NCBI GenBank assembly: GCA_964020155.1
Contig: OZ026546.1
Location: 8,268,879-8,332,878 of the forward strand
Direction: 5' to 3'
From: Chondrilla cf. caribensis
Taxonomy: Eukaryota > Porifera > Demospongiae > Chondrillida > Chondrillidae
DNA: 64,000 nt
Shown: positions 49,367-60,800 of the stretch, one piece after another
How positions within the stretch are numbered: position 1 is the first letter of the stretch
How the letters are laid out: each line of letters opens with the position of its first letter
Translations under genes and position numbers: made by a program
Notes under the pieces: generated by a model
What the model saw: only the letters and a program-made list of their open reading frames with translations
What the model was told of the DNA's origin: nothing
Databases searched by the model: none

Positions 49367-49587
49367 GGAAACTTCGCAGTCTGAAATCCCTATTCGAGTT
49401 TTTACATTGTTTGTATGTTTACATTGTGTGTGTGTGCCTGTGTTTACATGTGTATCATGTATGCACATGTGTTGCTGTGTGTATGTATGTACATGTGTTT
49501 ATGTGTGTATGTACGTATGCATGTGTGCACATCTGTAGGCCATAATTTACATACATGATAAGTACTTATTAATTGATTCTCATATAG
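48253..49587. other. spacer between locus C short tail and long module
   Basis: The first part (ATGGCGTTCAAGGATAGCGA and downstream, about 48351) is paralogous to 63894-64000 behind locus D. A TATA-like ACTATATAAACG stands at about 48489. A GT-rich microsatellite covers 49263-49364. I found no convincing signal-peptide exon: the best frame, MGILLLTDRLRLCSPSF from about 48551, has an Arg-rich centre. Confidence 0.45.
48489..48500 (+). promoter_or_regulatory. TATA-like sequence between the locus C modules
   Basis: ACTATATAAACG occurs between the short-form stop and the Ig exon of the long module. If it is a real promoter the long module could be an independent gene. No supporting signal exon was found, so this is weak. 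Confidence 0.2.
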
Positions 49588-52500
49588 GTCATGCTCAACT
49601 CACCATCTCCACATCCACTCATACTCCATGTTATGGAGATGTAGTGACTCTAGTGTGCCACCATCCTGAGGTGGCTAGCAACCCTGAAAAATACTTCACT
49701 ATTACACCAATATGGAGGGAGAATGATGAAAAGATCACACCAATACCTGGCACTATGTATGAAGCTAACACAGCTGTGGGGTCCACATATACAAACCTGA
49801 CAATCACCATCACAGTGGACCACTTCAGGGACAAGTCATTCAACTATTCTTGTCGGCTAGTGTTGGCTAAAAATGGACTACCTGGTGAAGTGGAAAGTAG
49901 TGAAAATGTCACTATAGATCCTGTTGGTGAGTGGGCATGCTGTATATACCTATGATGTAAGGTTAAATTTGTGAGAATGTTTGGTAGAATATGTCCATTT
50001 TATGTGCATAGTTGACATGTAGTCAAAATATTTGAATCAGATTCATGCTTTTTGGGCAAATGTACATACTAGGGGGAACAATTATTGCAGTACAGCACTT
50101 TTTTGTTTAGTTCTTGTATATTCCCCTATCCACTTTCACCAGCCCAACCAGGTCCTCCTGAAGTGACGATAACAACTGGTTACAATATCACTTTAACATG
50201 GAACACTACACTACATTGTTTTGAGTCTGAAATGTTCACCTTTGTTGTAATTTGGAATGAGATTGGAAGTGGGACCAGTACCAATGTGACCACCTCATCC
50301 TCTCCATACACCATCAGTGGACTCCAACCTGGTACCTCTTATCAGATCAGTGTACAAGGGGTGGGTGGATTGGGAGTGGTCAGTGGAATAAGAGCACTCA
50401 CTGTACAAACACCCAGTAAGTGGAATTCTCCATCCTCTAGTAACCTAGTGCATACATGCATGTTTGCATATGTGATGTACATGTGTGATGTACATACAAT
50501 GTACAAGAGTGCCTCACTACAAACATTCAGTAACTGTGTAGTATCTGTATGGACCCATCATTACTTTAGAGTTCACGGTTATTTGAACTAGGCTTATCTT
50601 GTGTTCTACTTGTGATGTAATGCACGTGATTTTGCTTTATAGGGTATGATTCATCTGTAACACACGTGAAGTGCCACGTGGTTCTTGTAGTTGAATTATT
50701 GGTGATTTATTGTTGAACGAGTGAAGCGTCGTTCGCGATATCACAAACTGGAACCCAGCAGTATATCTTCCATGGGCTACTATATTATATTATGTATGTT
50801 ATCATTATGCACAGTACAATAATTTTGTTCCAGGCATGTATGTATGTGTGATTATACGTTTATTTTACGGTAGATACCTTTTGATCCCCTTTATATTATA
50901 ATTACACAATGTATTACTATTACAATTATACTGGGAATGTGGTTGCTGCAGTTACATTTGTACAGCACGGTTCAAAAAAAACTAAACGTTACCGGAAAAA
51001 AGTTACCTGTTAATCCGATAACAGTTAACGTTTATCAGTTAAAAGTTAACTGATTTCTGATAACCATTAACCAAAAACTGTTAACGGATAACCGTCAATG
51101 GTACGTTATAAATTCTTTAATCGTTGAAGAAGAAGGACTTAAAGTATCAAAGGCGAGTATTTGAGTAACAATTCAAAAGTACAAAAGACATGGGAGCATC
51201 TCTCGTCTTGCTGAATCAAGTCTACCAACTCTTTGATGGATCGCTCGTGAGTTATGCAATTCGCAGCTGTCATTTGGTAATAACGTTATGATTATGTAAT
51301 GAGAAAACTACTGGTAACGGTTAACTGAAAAAAGGTAAAGGAGATTACCATTTGTTTTTTTTGAACCGTACTGTACATACATACATGTATACACAACATC
51401 CCATAACATGTGATACATGTACGTACATATTACATAGTATAGTACTGTACATAATACAGATGCAGTACATCATAACATGACTTCATCAGCCCTTCTCATT
51501 GGCTGAGTGCATTTAATTTAACACTACTTTGAGACTACATACACATGAATTGGATTTCTTTCATTTTTCCTATTATTATGATTGGCATACAGTACTGAGA
51601 ATACTACTGCACTGCTGTAACCCACCTGATTTGGATCATTGCAGATCTTTCTCCTACAGAGTCACCTACCTTACCCCTACTGTTGTTGCCCCTGCTGTTG
51701 TTATCACTGTTGTTGCTGTTTCCATGCATGGTCTTAGCTCTCATTGCCGGCAGTCCCCGCATCTTTCTAGCACTAAAGGAATGTTTCTTACAGTTGATAA
51801 ATGGTTTGAAGGGAATGAATTGTACCTATGCCAAATGTGGTTGATGGTCAAATTTGCGCCTCAATGAAAGAATCATCACCTCGTTCGGAAATTTATTTGG
51901 CCCTTCAAAGAGACATGTGCGTGTCAGATGTTGAAAATGGTTGTCAAGTTGTTGGCCTGAATATATACATACATTATATATATACATATCCACACCGGAA
52001 GCGTAGGCGGGCAGACAGCCGACTCGTAAGTGTGGGGCTCGCTTAGATTTATATAACTTGGCACCGATCCAACACACAATAATATTATTGTACTGATATC
52101 CGCAACTAACTAAAATTATCAATATGTTGCCCAACGCTGATATGCACGTGTGGTTGCATATTAATGTCTGGTGTACACACATATCTCTTTCACAATAGAG
52201 CCATTCACAACTGTTGAACCTGAATCTGAACTGCATTACATTCTGCCACCAATCATTGTTTTTGGCGGGGTGGTCCTTGCTGTTTTGTTGTTGTTGATAC
52301 TTGGAATCTGTTGTTGGAAGACGAGAAAACATCGAAAAATTGGTTGTGTTCAATATGGTGAGTTCATCCAACTTGTATTCTCTATTTTTTTACATAAAAG
52401 TACAGTACATACATATGTACGTACAGTGAATTTTCTTTAATCTGCCACCGCTTTATCCACCAAGCCTATTAATTCACCACAATTTCCCAGTACCTTCTAT

Positions 52501-55500
52501 TCCTAAGTCCTATTCTTTCTATGCGTGGTACTTACCTGTGTGTGTAGAGAGATGTTGTTGCACGTTTGGTTACGAGATCAAAGGACCAAAGTGTGCACTA
52601 AGTTGGCACACTTCGAGGTGGATTAACTTGCACGAAAGGCCTGCGCTACTAGCAATAACTCTTTACAGTGAAATGCCACCTGTTTCCAATGATTTTCAAC
52701 AACAAAAGCACATAATGCAATGACATTTTCCTGTAAACAAATGAACTTAGTACATAGACAAACAAAAGCAGTGCATGAACACAGGCATAGTGTAGTCCAG
52801 TAATTCCTTAATATCAATGTATATGTATTCTTCAATAACTGTTCCAGGATCTCTCTGGCTAACTGTTGAGTGGCTTTCAGAGTAAGCTGCATACCGTATG
52901 GATTGAAAGTTTCGCAGGACAAATTTTCATGAATTGCTCAATTTTGCAAATTACGCAAAGAAAAGTTTTGCGTTTTTAATGCCCATTGAGTTAATTGATT
53001 GTCAAACGATTACGTCATTGAGTGTTTTTCCACAAAGCTTTTAGTCCATGAAACTTTCCTGCCATACAGTATGAGTTGATATTGAAAGTTGTACTGCAGA
53101 AATTTTATCATACCAAACCTCCTCTTACAGCCCAAGAAGTAGATGACTTTGTGGTACTTGGCATGTGTGTATGGTTCACTCATCTCATAATCATCACTCT
53201 GGTCAAAACACTGCAAATTTTGCTGAATTGCTTGCAGGCATTTTCACATTAATAATCACTAAGGCTATTGGAAGTTTTGCTTGTTAACTTTGCCAAAATC
53301 GAAATAAAATATCAAAGCATTTGAAATTACTTTGCCGAATTGAAATTAAATATTGATATATTTGAAGCAACTAGCTAATAATTATCACTCCTATAGTATT
53401 GGCAGCATGACTGGCATCCTAATTGTTACTTACTGTACATGTATTTAGGAAAGCCTGTTGTGTATATGTCAGACATGTACGTGTCCCTTCACACAGAACC
53501 ACTGTGGCTTCTTCAAGTTACTGATACTTTGAATCGAAATGGGGTGAAGATCATTTCTGTCAAAGGAAGTTGTGTCTCTGCTGAGTGTGATCCTTGCCAA
53601 TGTAGTAGAGAGGCTACAACTGTGGACATTTACGGTACTTTCAATGAGAAGAGCTTCGTCATGACCTTCCTCAAGTCTGGTGAAGACAACATGGAAAGGT
53701 TCATAGCTGAACTCCTTCGGCAGAAGAGCATCTTGTCTGCTGACTACTGCTTTGCTTTGTGGGCAGGAGGGAGTATTCCATGGAAGGTTCAGTCACAGTT
53801 CAGGAAAGAGCCTGAATGGAGGAAGGGGGATTGTGAAGTCCTCCCTGTACAAGAATTCCCATGGAGGATTGGCTCCGAAGATGAAAAGAGATTTGTTCAA
53901 TTGTTGAAGAGTAGCACTCCTCCACTTAATATTGAGGTGAGTAACATCATCCAGGTGCTGGAGAGAAGCCACACATGTTGTTATGGAGTTTTGTATATAT
54001 ATTATGTAGATTGAAGCAACGCACCAAGTATCTCTTGGTTTGAGCAGACAAGAAGGAGAAATTACTTTAACAATGGAAGAGAGTGACCAGGTCACCGTCA
54101 CCATTCCACATTCAGATCCTCCTCAAGTTGATGTTGTCAAGCTAGTGGAACTTCTACTTATCAGTAAACCACCAGCCACCGAGGTAAGTCTAGCTAGCTG
54201 TTATAACAGTGTGTCCACCTTTATAATATCAGTGATGAGAAGGGACCACTTGTTGCTATACTCACCGAAGAATGTGGATATCTTACTCTATTGTACATGG
54301 TGTGTACCTATGTACTGCATGTACACAATTGTGTACTTGCATGTACGTATGTACACGTATTTGTGCATATGTATGCTGTTCAGTTGGAGTCCATGTGGCT
54401 GGGAAGGCCGTGGTCATACCAAACAAAGGTTGAAGGTGAAGCCTTATTGAAGCCACTTAAAACCTACTCCAGATCTGAAACTGAACTTCAGAAAAACATT
54501 AACTGCCATTTTTGATAATGTAGTGTTTCAAAACCCACATTCAACAATATGGTCATATGCCCTACCACCATTGATGTGCTTCCAATGGTCCTGATGTGTA
54601 TGTATGTTCTGATGTGTAATCCATCCAATATTAGGAAACTGATGAGGATGTCAAAGTACCTCTCGAGAGTGCTTATGCAAGTGTCAATTCCCCACTGGTA
54701 TGTACACAATGCTTGCAACGAGTGTCGAGTGTCATCTGTGATGTTTGAATGTAGGATAAATATGAATCAGTTGGTTCCCATACCTCCGTTGCATCAGGTG
54801 GTCGAGGAAGATCATACACAAGTGAGTGAACTGAAATTCTGTGTGTGCACTCTCCATGCAGTAGTGGATCTGTGTGTGACAGAGTTTCTAACCATGTTAT
54901 ACTAGGTGAAATTCTTGCTATTGTACATGTTTTGCCAAATTCACCAAATTTTCCTCCCATCCAGTATGTATCAATTTTGTGTTCAATGACATCAGTATAC
55001 ATATGGCATGGTATGAGTCGTGGTAACATTAGTTGGTTGTATAGCATGTTATTGTCCATCATTGCTAGGAGCTTCCTTCATTGACGGAGTGGTGTCAGTA
55101 CTGGAGATCCTCCATGTCACTATCTTCTCTGTTGGGAGAGAATGCAGACGTCCTGAATGCCGAGATCCCAACACCTGTATACACCTGAACACCTTCCAAC
55201 CAGATGTTGTTGGGGTGTTCGGAGATGCCTCATTTGTCATCAAATGTGTCCTCCACCATCATGATGGGGATGTCACGGGAGAACACATGGCAACTTTGAA
55301 TAATGTCCGGACTTGTCTGGGACTTCCCCTAGGTTTGCTCGTGTATGACCACATGGAGGGAGACCCTCAACTGCTGAGTCAGCAGATTCCCAATGGCTGC
55401 TCACTGGTCCCTGTTGGAGCATTCACATGGGATAGTGATTGGGTGGAGAGCACACTTGTGGCTCTCTGCAGAGCTTTCAAAACACCTGCCCTGGATACCT

Positions 55501-56841
55501 GCCCTCCTGAACACCATGTACAATATACTGGTATTTTGGTTGATAATGATCGTCCAGTACCAAATCCTCCTGAGGAGAAGGTGAACTATTCAGAAATATC
55601 AGCTATTGGAGTGAAAGCTGTGAGTGTATGCAGTATTCATACTTGTGAATGTCTGCTATCACACTGGTGTTCACTATTGTAGGCTCAGCATGTCGAGGAC
55701 AAACCTCCTCCCGTTCCACCGAAGAAGGAAACTAATCCAATGGGTATGTACCAACTGCATTTAGCCATGCATAGGTAGTGGAACGGGGGGGGGGGGGGGC
55801 AGTTGGGCCATGCCTCCCCCCACCCATCACAAAGGTGGGACCAAGAATGTCTATGTAGAGTATTGCATGCATGGACACAATTGCAATATCAATCATGAGT
55901 TCAGCACCATGGCCTTTAGGCCCCCCACTTGCCAAATCATTCCTCCGCCTATGCCATGTGTGTATGTATGTACTTATCAAGGGGTGAGTGTATCTACTTT
56001 GCATTTACATTTATAGTACATTGTAATGGAAGTATGTTCTATTGTTATGGTCCCTCCTACAGAAGAGCAGTTCCAAACTGCCATCATTGAGGCACTGACT
56101 GAGATTGGAATGACTCTTCATTTGAGAGAACTCGATTTCTTCACAGCCACCTACCAGTCCATGGGATTCGTGGGTGTGTCTCGGGTGGAGTCTGTAGAGG
56201 ATGTCACACCTGCTGATGTTGAGAAGGTGGTGAGAGCCAAGACCAAGATGGCTGCCTCAAGGGCTGTCCTCATCTGTAACCAGGACATGATACCTTCAGA
56301 TCGGCTGGTGGATCTACAGAAAGCTTCGTGCTACTTCATTAAGGGTGGTGGGTATGGAACTAAAAAATGGAAGAGTTGGCTAATTTCTAACTTTAAGGAG
56401 TCAGTTGGTGACTGGATGAAGGAACAGGTATTATTGTTGAAATGTGTACTAACCACAATCATATCAACTACTGTATGTTTCATTACTGTGTGTGATGTGT
56501 GTAGAATCCAAGGCCACATCACTCTGTGGAAGATGGAGTACTTTTTAGGGAGTGTTTAGAATCCATAATCTTACATAAATTCCAGCCTAGGGTGCCCATA
56601 TGTACAGTAGTGATGTAGGTTCATACTTGTATGAATGCTGTGTATTTCCATAGGTTGTTGGACAGTATGACGACCAAGAGTCTACCAAAAGAGTAAGCAC
56701 GTGCTCTGCTTGTGTAACTTGGGCTTGTGTGATGCCAGCTGCATTTATACGTATCCCGTAGATATCTCCTATGACACTACTTACCAGATTGGAATCAGAT
56801 GATTTATCTGAAGAGCACAGTCCTACGTCAAATTCGGAATT
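49588..56841 (+). CDS. locus C, long 3' module: Ig-FN3, TM, three unrecognised domains, truncated tail
   Basis: Exons: 49588-49926 (Ig-like, CYGDVVTLVC, PIWREND, FNYSC), 50143-50415 (FN3), 52199-52357 (transmembrane, then KTRKHRK), 53497-53936 (domain 1), 54010-54183 (58-residue spacer), perhaps 54798-54821 (VVEEDHTQ), 55069-55619 (domain 2), 55683-55743 (Pro-rich linker) and 56063-56427 (domain 3). The next exon at 56505 has lost its 3' half and donor and would stop at 56618. Two further small exons (VVGQYDDQESTKR near 56655; ISPMTLL start near 56762, ending at 56841) persist, but the last two exons of locus B are deleted. As in locus B, the linker exon that would bring domain 2 into phase is not found. 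Sequence is close to locus B throughout the domains, so the two are recent duplicates. The N-terminus is probably supplied by the exon at 45882. Confidence 0.7.
50963..51373. mobile_element. MITE with 20-bp inverted ends, about 411 bp
   Basis: The left end is CAGCACGGTTCAAAAAAAAC. The reversed right end is CAGTACGGTTCAAAAAAAAC. TA is at both flanks. Inside are many GTTAAC/GTTAACG stretches. It lies in the intron between FN3 and the transmembrane exon of the locus C long module. No coding capacity. Confidence 0.85.
51655..51760 (+). pseudogene. possible decayed transmembrane exon
   Basis: After a TCCTACAG acceptor, one frame reads LTPTVVAPAVVITVVAVSM, similar to a receptor membrane span. The frame that would join in phase 1 reads Leu-rich sequence and meets a stop about 60 residues later. 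The working membrane exon is at 52199. This may be a broken relative of the locus A membrane exon. Confidence 0.3.
52894..53069. mobile_element. MITE of the CCGTAT family, 176 bp
   Basis: The left end is CCGTATGGATTGAAAGTTTC. The reversed right end is CTGTATGGCAGGAAAGTTTC. Both abut TA. It lies in the intron before domain 1 of locus C and is absent from the paralogous locus B intron, which is only 96 bp long. Confidence 0.75.
53497..53936 (+). other. unrecognised cytoplasmic domain 1, locus C
   Basis: About 146 residues, nearly the same as the locus B copy. It keeps the Cys cluster (GSC, AECDPCQC), the FVMTFL strand and ALWAGGSIP, and has five extra residues near its end (SSTPPLNIE). Confidence 0.7.
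55069..55619 (+). other. unrecognised cytoplasmic domain 2, locus C
   Basis: About 183 residues, a close copy of the locus B domain. It has FIDGVVSVLEILHVTIF, RECRRPECRDPNTC, VVGVFGDASFVIKCVL, LGLLVYD and VPVGAFTWDSDW. The cluster Cys residues EC and TC are kept; the first Cys of locus B (GRCRR) is one position later relative to Gly (RECRR). Confidence 0.7.
55769..55960. mobile_element. small insertion with a G14 run and short inverted ends
   Basis: The locus C intron after the Pro-rich linker contains about 190 bp absent from locus B. It runs from GCATAGGTAGTGG to CCGCCTATGC, so GCATAGG/CCTATGC are inverted, with a run of at least 14 G near the left end and a GGCCCCCC-rich right end. Probably a SINE- or MITE-like insertion. 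Confidence 0.5.
56063..56427 (+). other. unrecognised cytoplasmic domain 3, locus C
   Basis: About 121 residues, close to the locus B copy. It has EEQFQTAIIEALTEIGMTL, VTPADVEKVVRAKTKM, AVLICNQDMIPSDRL, YFIKGGGYG, TKKWKSWLI and a final MKEQ. It has the same exon phase (1-0) and length as in locus B. Confidence 0.75.
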
Positions 56842-57872
56842 TGTAAGTTGTTTGAAATTTGTATTATTTTGTGCTTATAGAATATTCATACATACATCAA
56901 GTATGTGTCTGTACATATTACCAGTATCATGACATAATGATATTATGGATGTATCAAAGGTCCCCACGCACCTGTGTTCATACGTGGTTGTCACGGTGGC
57001 TAAAACAAGTCACCGACCACATGTATTGCCTGGTTATTACGTCATGTACATCTGTTTCTGTCTGTGCTTTTACTCATGCTATAGTGTATACTGTAGTGTC
57101 ATAATATGTTTTGTGTGTCACTGTGTGTAGTAGCAATGTGTGTATCACATATACACCTGTACATACTCACATACATGTTTGCAACGTACTCTGTACTTAT
57201 GTCTGCTCAGATATCTAATGTACATATTTCCCTTCATTAGGGTGTCCCTATTAGCTGTAGCTAACTTACCTATTCTCTAGAACTTCATTGTGTACTCGTA
57301 ACAATGCATGCTCTAATGTACATATGTAGTTGTGTTTGTATCTTGCCATTAATGAGATTACTCATATCATACATTGAACGCACTATAATAATAGTACATA
57401 CTTCTTGGAGGGGATTGCCGCCAACATACATGTTCTGTTCCTTGTTTGAACAAAATTGATTACTTGCATAACACTGTGTTCATTTGCATGCACTATGTTC
57501 ACAGATATAGATGTTGGGAGAACACAAACAATTGCAGCGAAGCATCAATGGCGTTTATGCATAAAATTTTGCATGATGTCGATAAATTTTATATTGTATA
57601 TTATGAACATATTTGACCAATACATATTATTCATTTACACATTCATCAATTCTCCAATATTACAACCATTGGAGTAATCACAATCAAGTTTAATGATGAT
57701 TGAACAAAGCTTTTTGACAGCTAATGCAGTTTTCATGATAATATTATGTTTACCTTTGGAACTACCGCCATTTGCGATGATTACGCAATACACCGACGTA
57801 TACGTAATTCGCAATCGCGTTACTAATAAGCGCTGACTGGGGAACAACCGCTCTAAAGTAACGAGGTGTATC

Positions 57873-60800
57873 ATGATGAAGACTCAAAGGCACTGGTGTC
57901 CTGTAGCCGTAGCTGGCCATGTTTCAACTCAGTTCACGTACTTCGTGATTTGCATCATTTTCTGGACCTCAGCTATCGGTAAGCCGTATGTTTTGGGGCG
58001 CGAACTGGAGTATACGTATCTTGGTGAAACATTCTTTGTAGTTCAGAATGGTCTCTAATTAACTGTTACATATTAGGGCGTGGCATCCATTTTGGGACAC
58101 CATGAATAATCGGACATCTGTACTCACCCGTACGAAGGCCGTTTGTCACGATTCTTGGCTCACTCGATGGGCGAACAAAAATATCCTTGTATACCGAGAG
58201 AGAACTGAATTAACGCTTCATAAGAAAAGTTACGATCGAAAATGCGAAGTGTCCGAAAATATATATTTTGGGACGGAAGGCATGTATTTTGGGACACTGC
58301 TGCGTACAGCGGAAGGTGCAGGTATTTGGTCATTTCTATTAGATGGCCAAAGGGGTACACTCAAGTCCTGGTCAGAGCCATAATTTCGAAAGGAAAGTCT
58401 TTGCGACGGGGGAGTACCATAGGGTAGAATCGAAGCGGTCGAGGTCATGAATAATGGGACACCTTTTGAAACATCCAATCGTCAAATTTCGAATTTGCGA
58501 CCTTCCAAAGCTCGTGCCTTGTATCTTGCGTACCAGTTCGATATATTTCTTTGATTCGCGATCGCTGTACACCATTTTCTGATTCAAATACAAGGTATGC
58601 AGCACATGTACAAGTGTATTACGTGCAGACCTGTAGGTGTCTACAATAAATGTTAGACCTGTCATATGACGTAGTGGCTTTTTATTACTAAACAAACTAA
58701 AGCAATCAATGATGAAAATCATAACAAATATTGTGCATTTTTCTTATAGATATGGCTATGTCTGTGCCATTTCTCCCTGCTTGTGAAATCCAGCCACTCC
58801 AGTCGCGCACAGTGAGATCTAAGTGCAAGACTGCAGTAAATGTACCTGTCCCTCCTCAGCGTCTTCCTACCTATAGAGGGTACAGCACCATTAGTGTTGA
58901 GAAGGCTTATAAAGCGGTGATTTCTGGTGAAATGAGTTTGAGAAAGGCAGCTGAAGAATATGGCATCCCACGATCAACTCTACATAATAAGGTAAAGGGG
59001 AAGGTCGCCATCAATGTGAAGAGTGGTACCAAAAAGCACCTTACTGATGAAGAAGAAACTAAGTTAGTCGAATTTCTTGCTGGGTGTGCATCCATTGGGT
59101 ATGCGAAATCTCGTAAAGAAGTACAGGCAATTGCACAACAGATAGTTACGCATAGGGATCCACAAAGTACTGTTGAAATCACAAAAGGTTGGTGGGATTC
59201 TTTTAGGTGCAGACACCCTGAAATAAAATTGCGTCAAGCAGAGCCGCTATCATATGCAAGAGCTGTTGCCACCGATATACGAGTGATAGAAAAGTACTTT
59301 GATCTCCTCGCAGGAATTCTGGAAGACAATGGCTTGACTCGCTGTCCAGGGCAAATATTCAATTGCGATGAAACAGGCATGCCACTAGCACACAAACCCC
59401 CCAAAGTAGCATCCCTGGTCAGTCAAAAGCATCCATACGCTATCACCGCTAGTGAAAAGGCGCAAATCACCATCTTGGCATGTGCTAGTGCCAGTGGCTA
59501 CACCATGCCGCCAATGGTCATTTTTGATCGAAAACATCTCCAAGTTGAAATGACCAGAGATGAGATACCAGGGACATTCTATGGGCTCTCAGAGACCGGA
59601 TGGATGGATGCAGAGTTGTTCGAAGAGTGGTTCAATAGCCATTTCTTAGTACATGCTCCTTCTGTCAGACCGCTGCTTCTGCTACTTGACGGCCACTCCT
59701 CGCATTATAATCCCCGGCTTCTCAGAACAGCTGCAGAGAAAGGAGTAATTCTATTTTGCCTACCACCCCACACCACTCATCTCTTGCAACCTTTAGACAA
59801 CGGAACATTCTCCTCCCTGAAGAACCACTGGCAAAGAGAGTGTCAGCAGTTTTATGCGAAACACCCTGGCAAGGTCCTGAATCGCCGAAATTTCATGTCG
59901 GTATTCCACAAAGCCTGGATTCATGGGATGTCCATCAGCAATGTCATGGCATGCTTTCGCTCTGTAGGAGTCTATCCTGTGGACAAGCAAGTAGTCCTGT
60001 CACAGCTCTCTCATGAGAGTAGTAGCAGCCCTTCCCGTGACATCACCATACCGTATGTACCCTTCTGCACACCAAGAAGGGGTGCTGGTGGTACTCACAC
60101 ACCTAGATCCACTGAGCCACTGGACCACATCACCTTCACCTCCAGTGAAATAGAATGCTTTCAAGCTCGGATGAGTGAGTCCAGGGATACACAATATGCA
60201 CTCTGGAAGGAGACCTTCTATCCAAGGGCTAATGCTTCAACAGGTGATGGAGTATTAGAGGTGATACTGAAGCGTCCAACACCACCAGCCCATCATAAGG
60301 TGCAGAGCCATTCCACATGTGGACGTGTGCTTACCAGCCAACAGTGCATACAGGAAATGACAGAAAAAGAAGAAAAGAAGAAGAGAATTGAAGAAGAGAA
60401 AGAGGAGAGAAAGAGAGAACGTGAGAGAAAGAAGAAGGAAAAGGAAGGAGAGAAAGAAAGAAAGAAAAAGGAGAAAGAAAGAAAGGAGGAGGAAAAGGAA
60501 GCAATGAAGACAGGTAAAATGTACATGCATGACAATTGACAATGTCACATCATGGTACTTTTATGTGAAAAAGGCTTAGCCTAATTAAGTTACTGTATTA
60601 AAAATTAACAATGTTGTATCATCATTGTATCATCATTGCTTTCTACAGGGAGAAACGTTACACTACAAACACCAGGGACGTCACAATTGAAATCCACACA
60701 GCCTGCGCTGTTCACAACAGAAGAAATTATAAAATTTCAGCGACGGTTAGAGGAGGGCTACGATTTACCAGATCCCCGGTACTCATTGTGGCTTGGTAGC

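Noticed and set aside
51529..51867. 112-residue frame in a locus C intron
   Set aside because: Overlaps a possible broken membrane exon but does not join in phase with the flanking exons; treated as decayed sequence.
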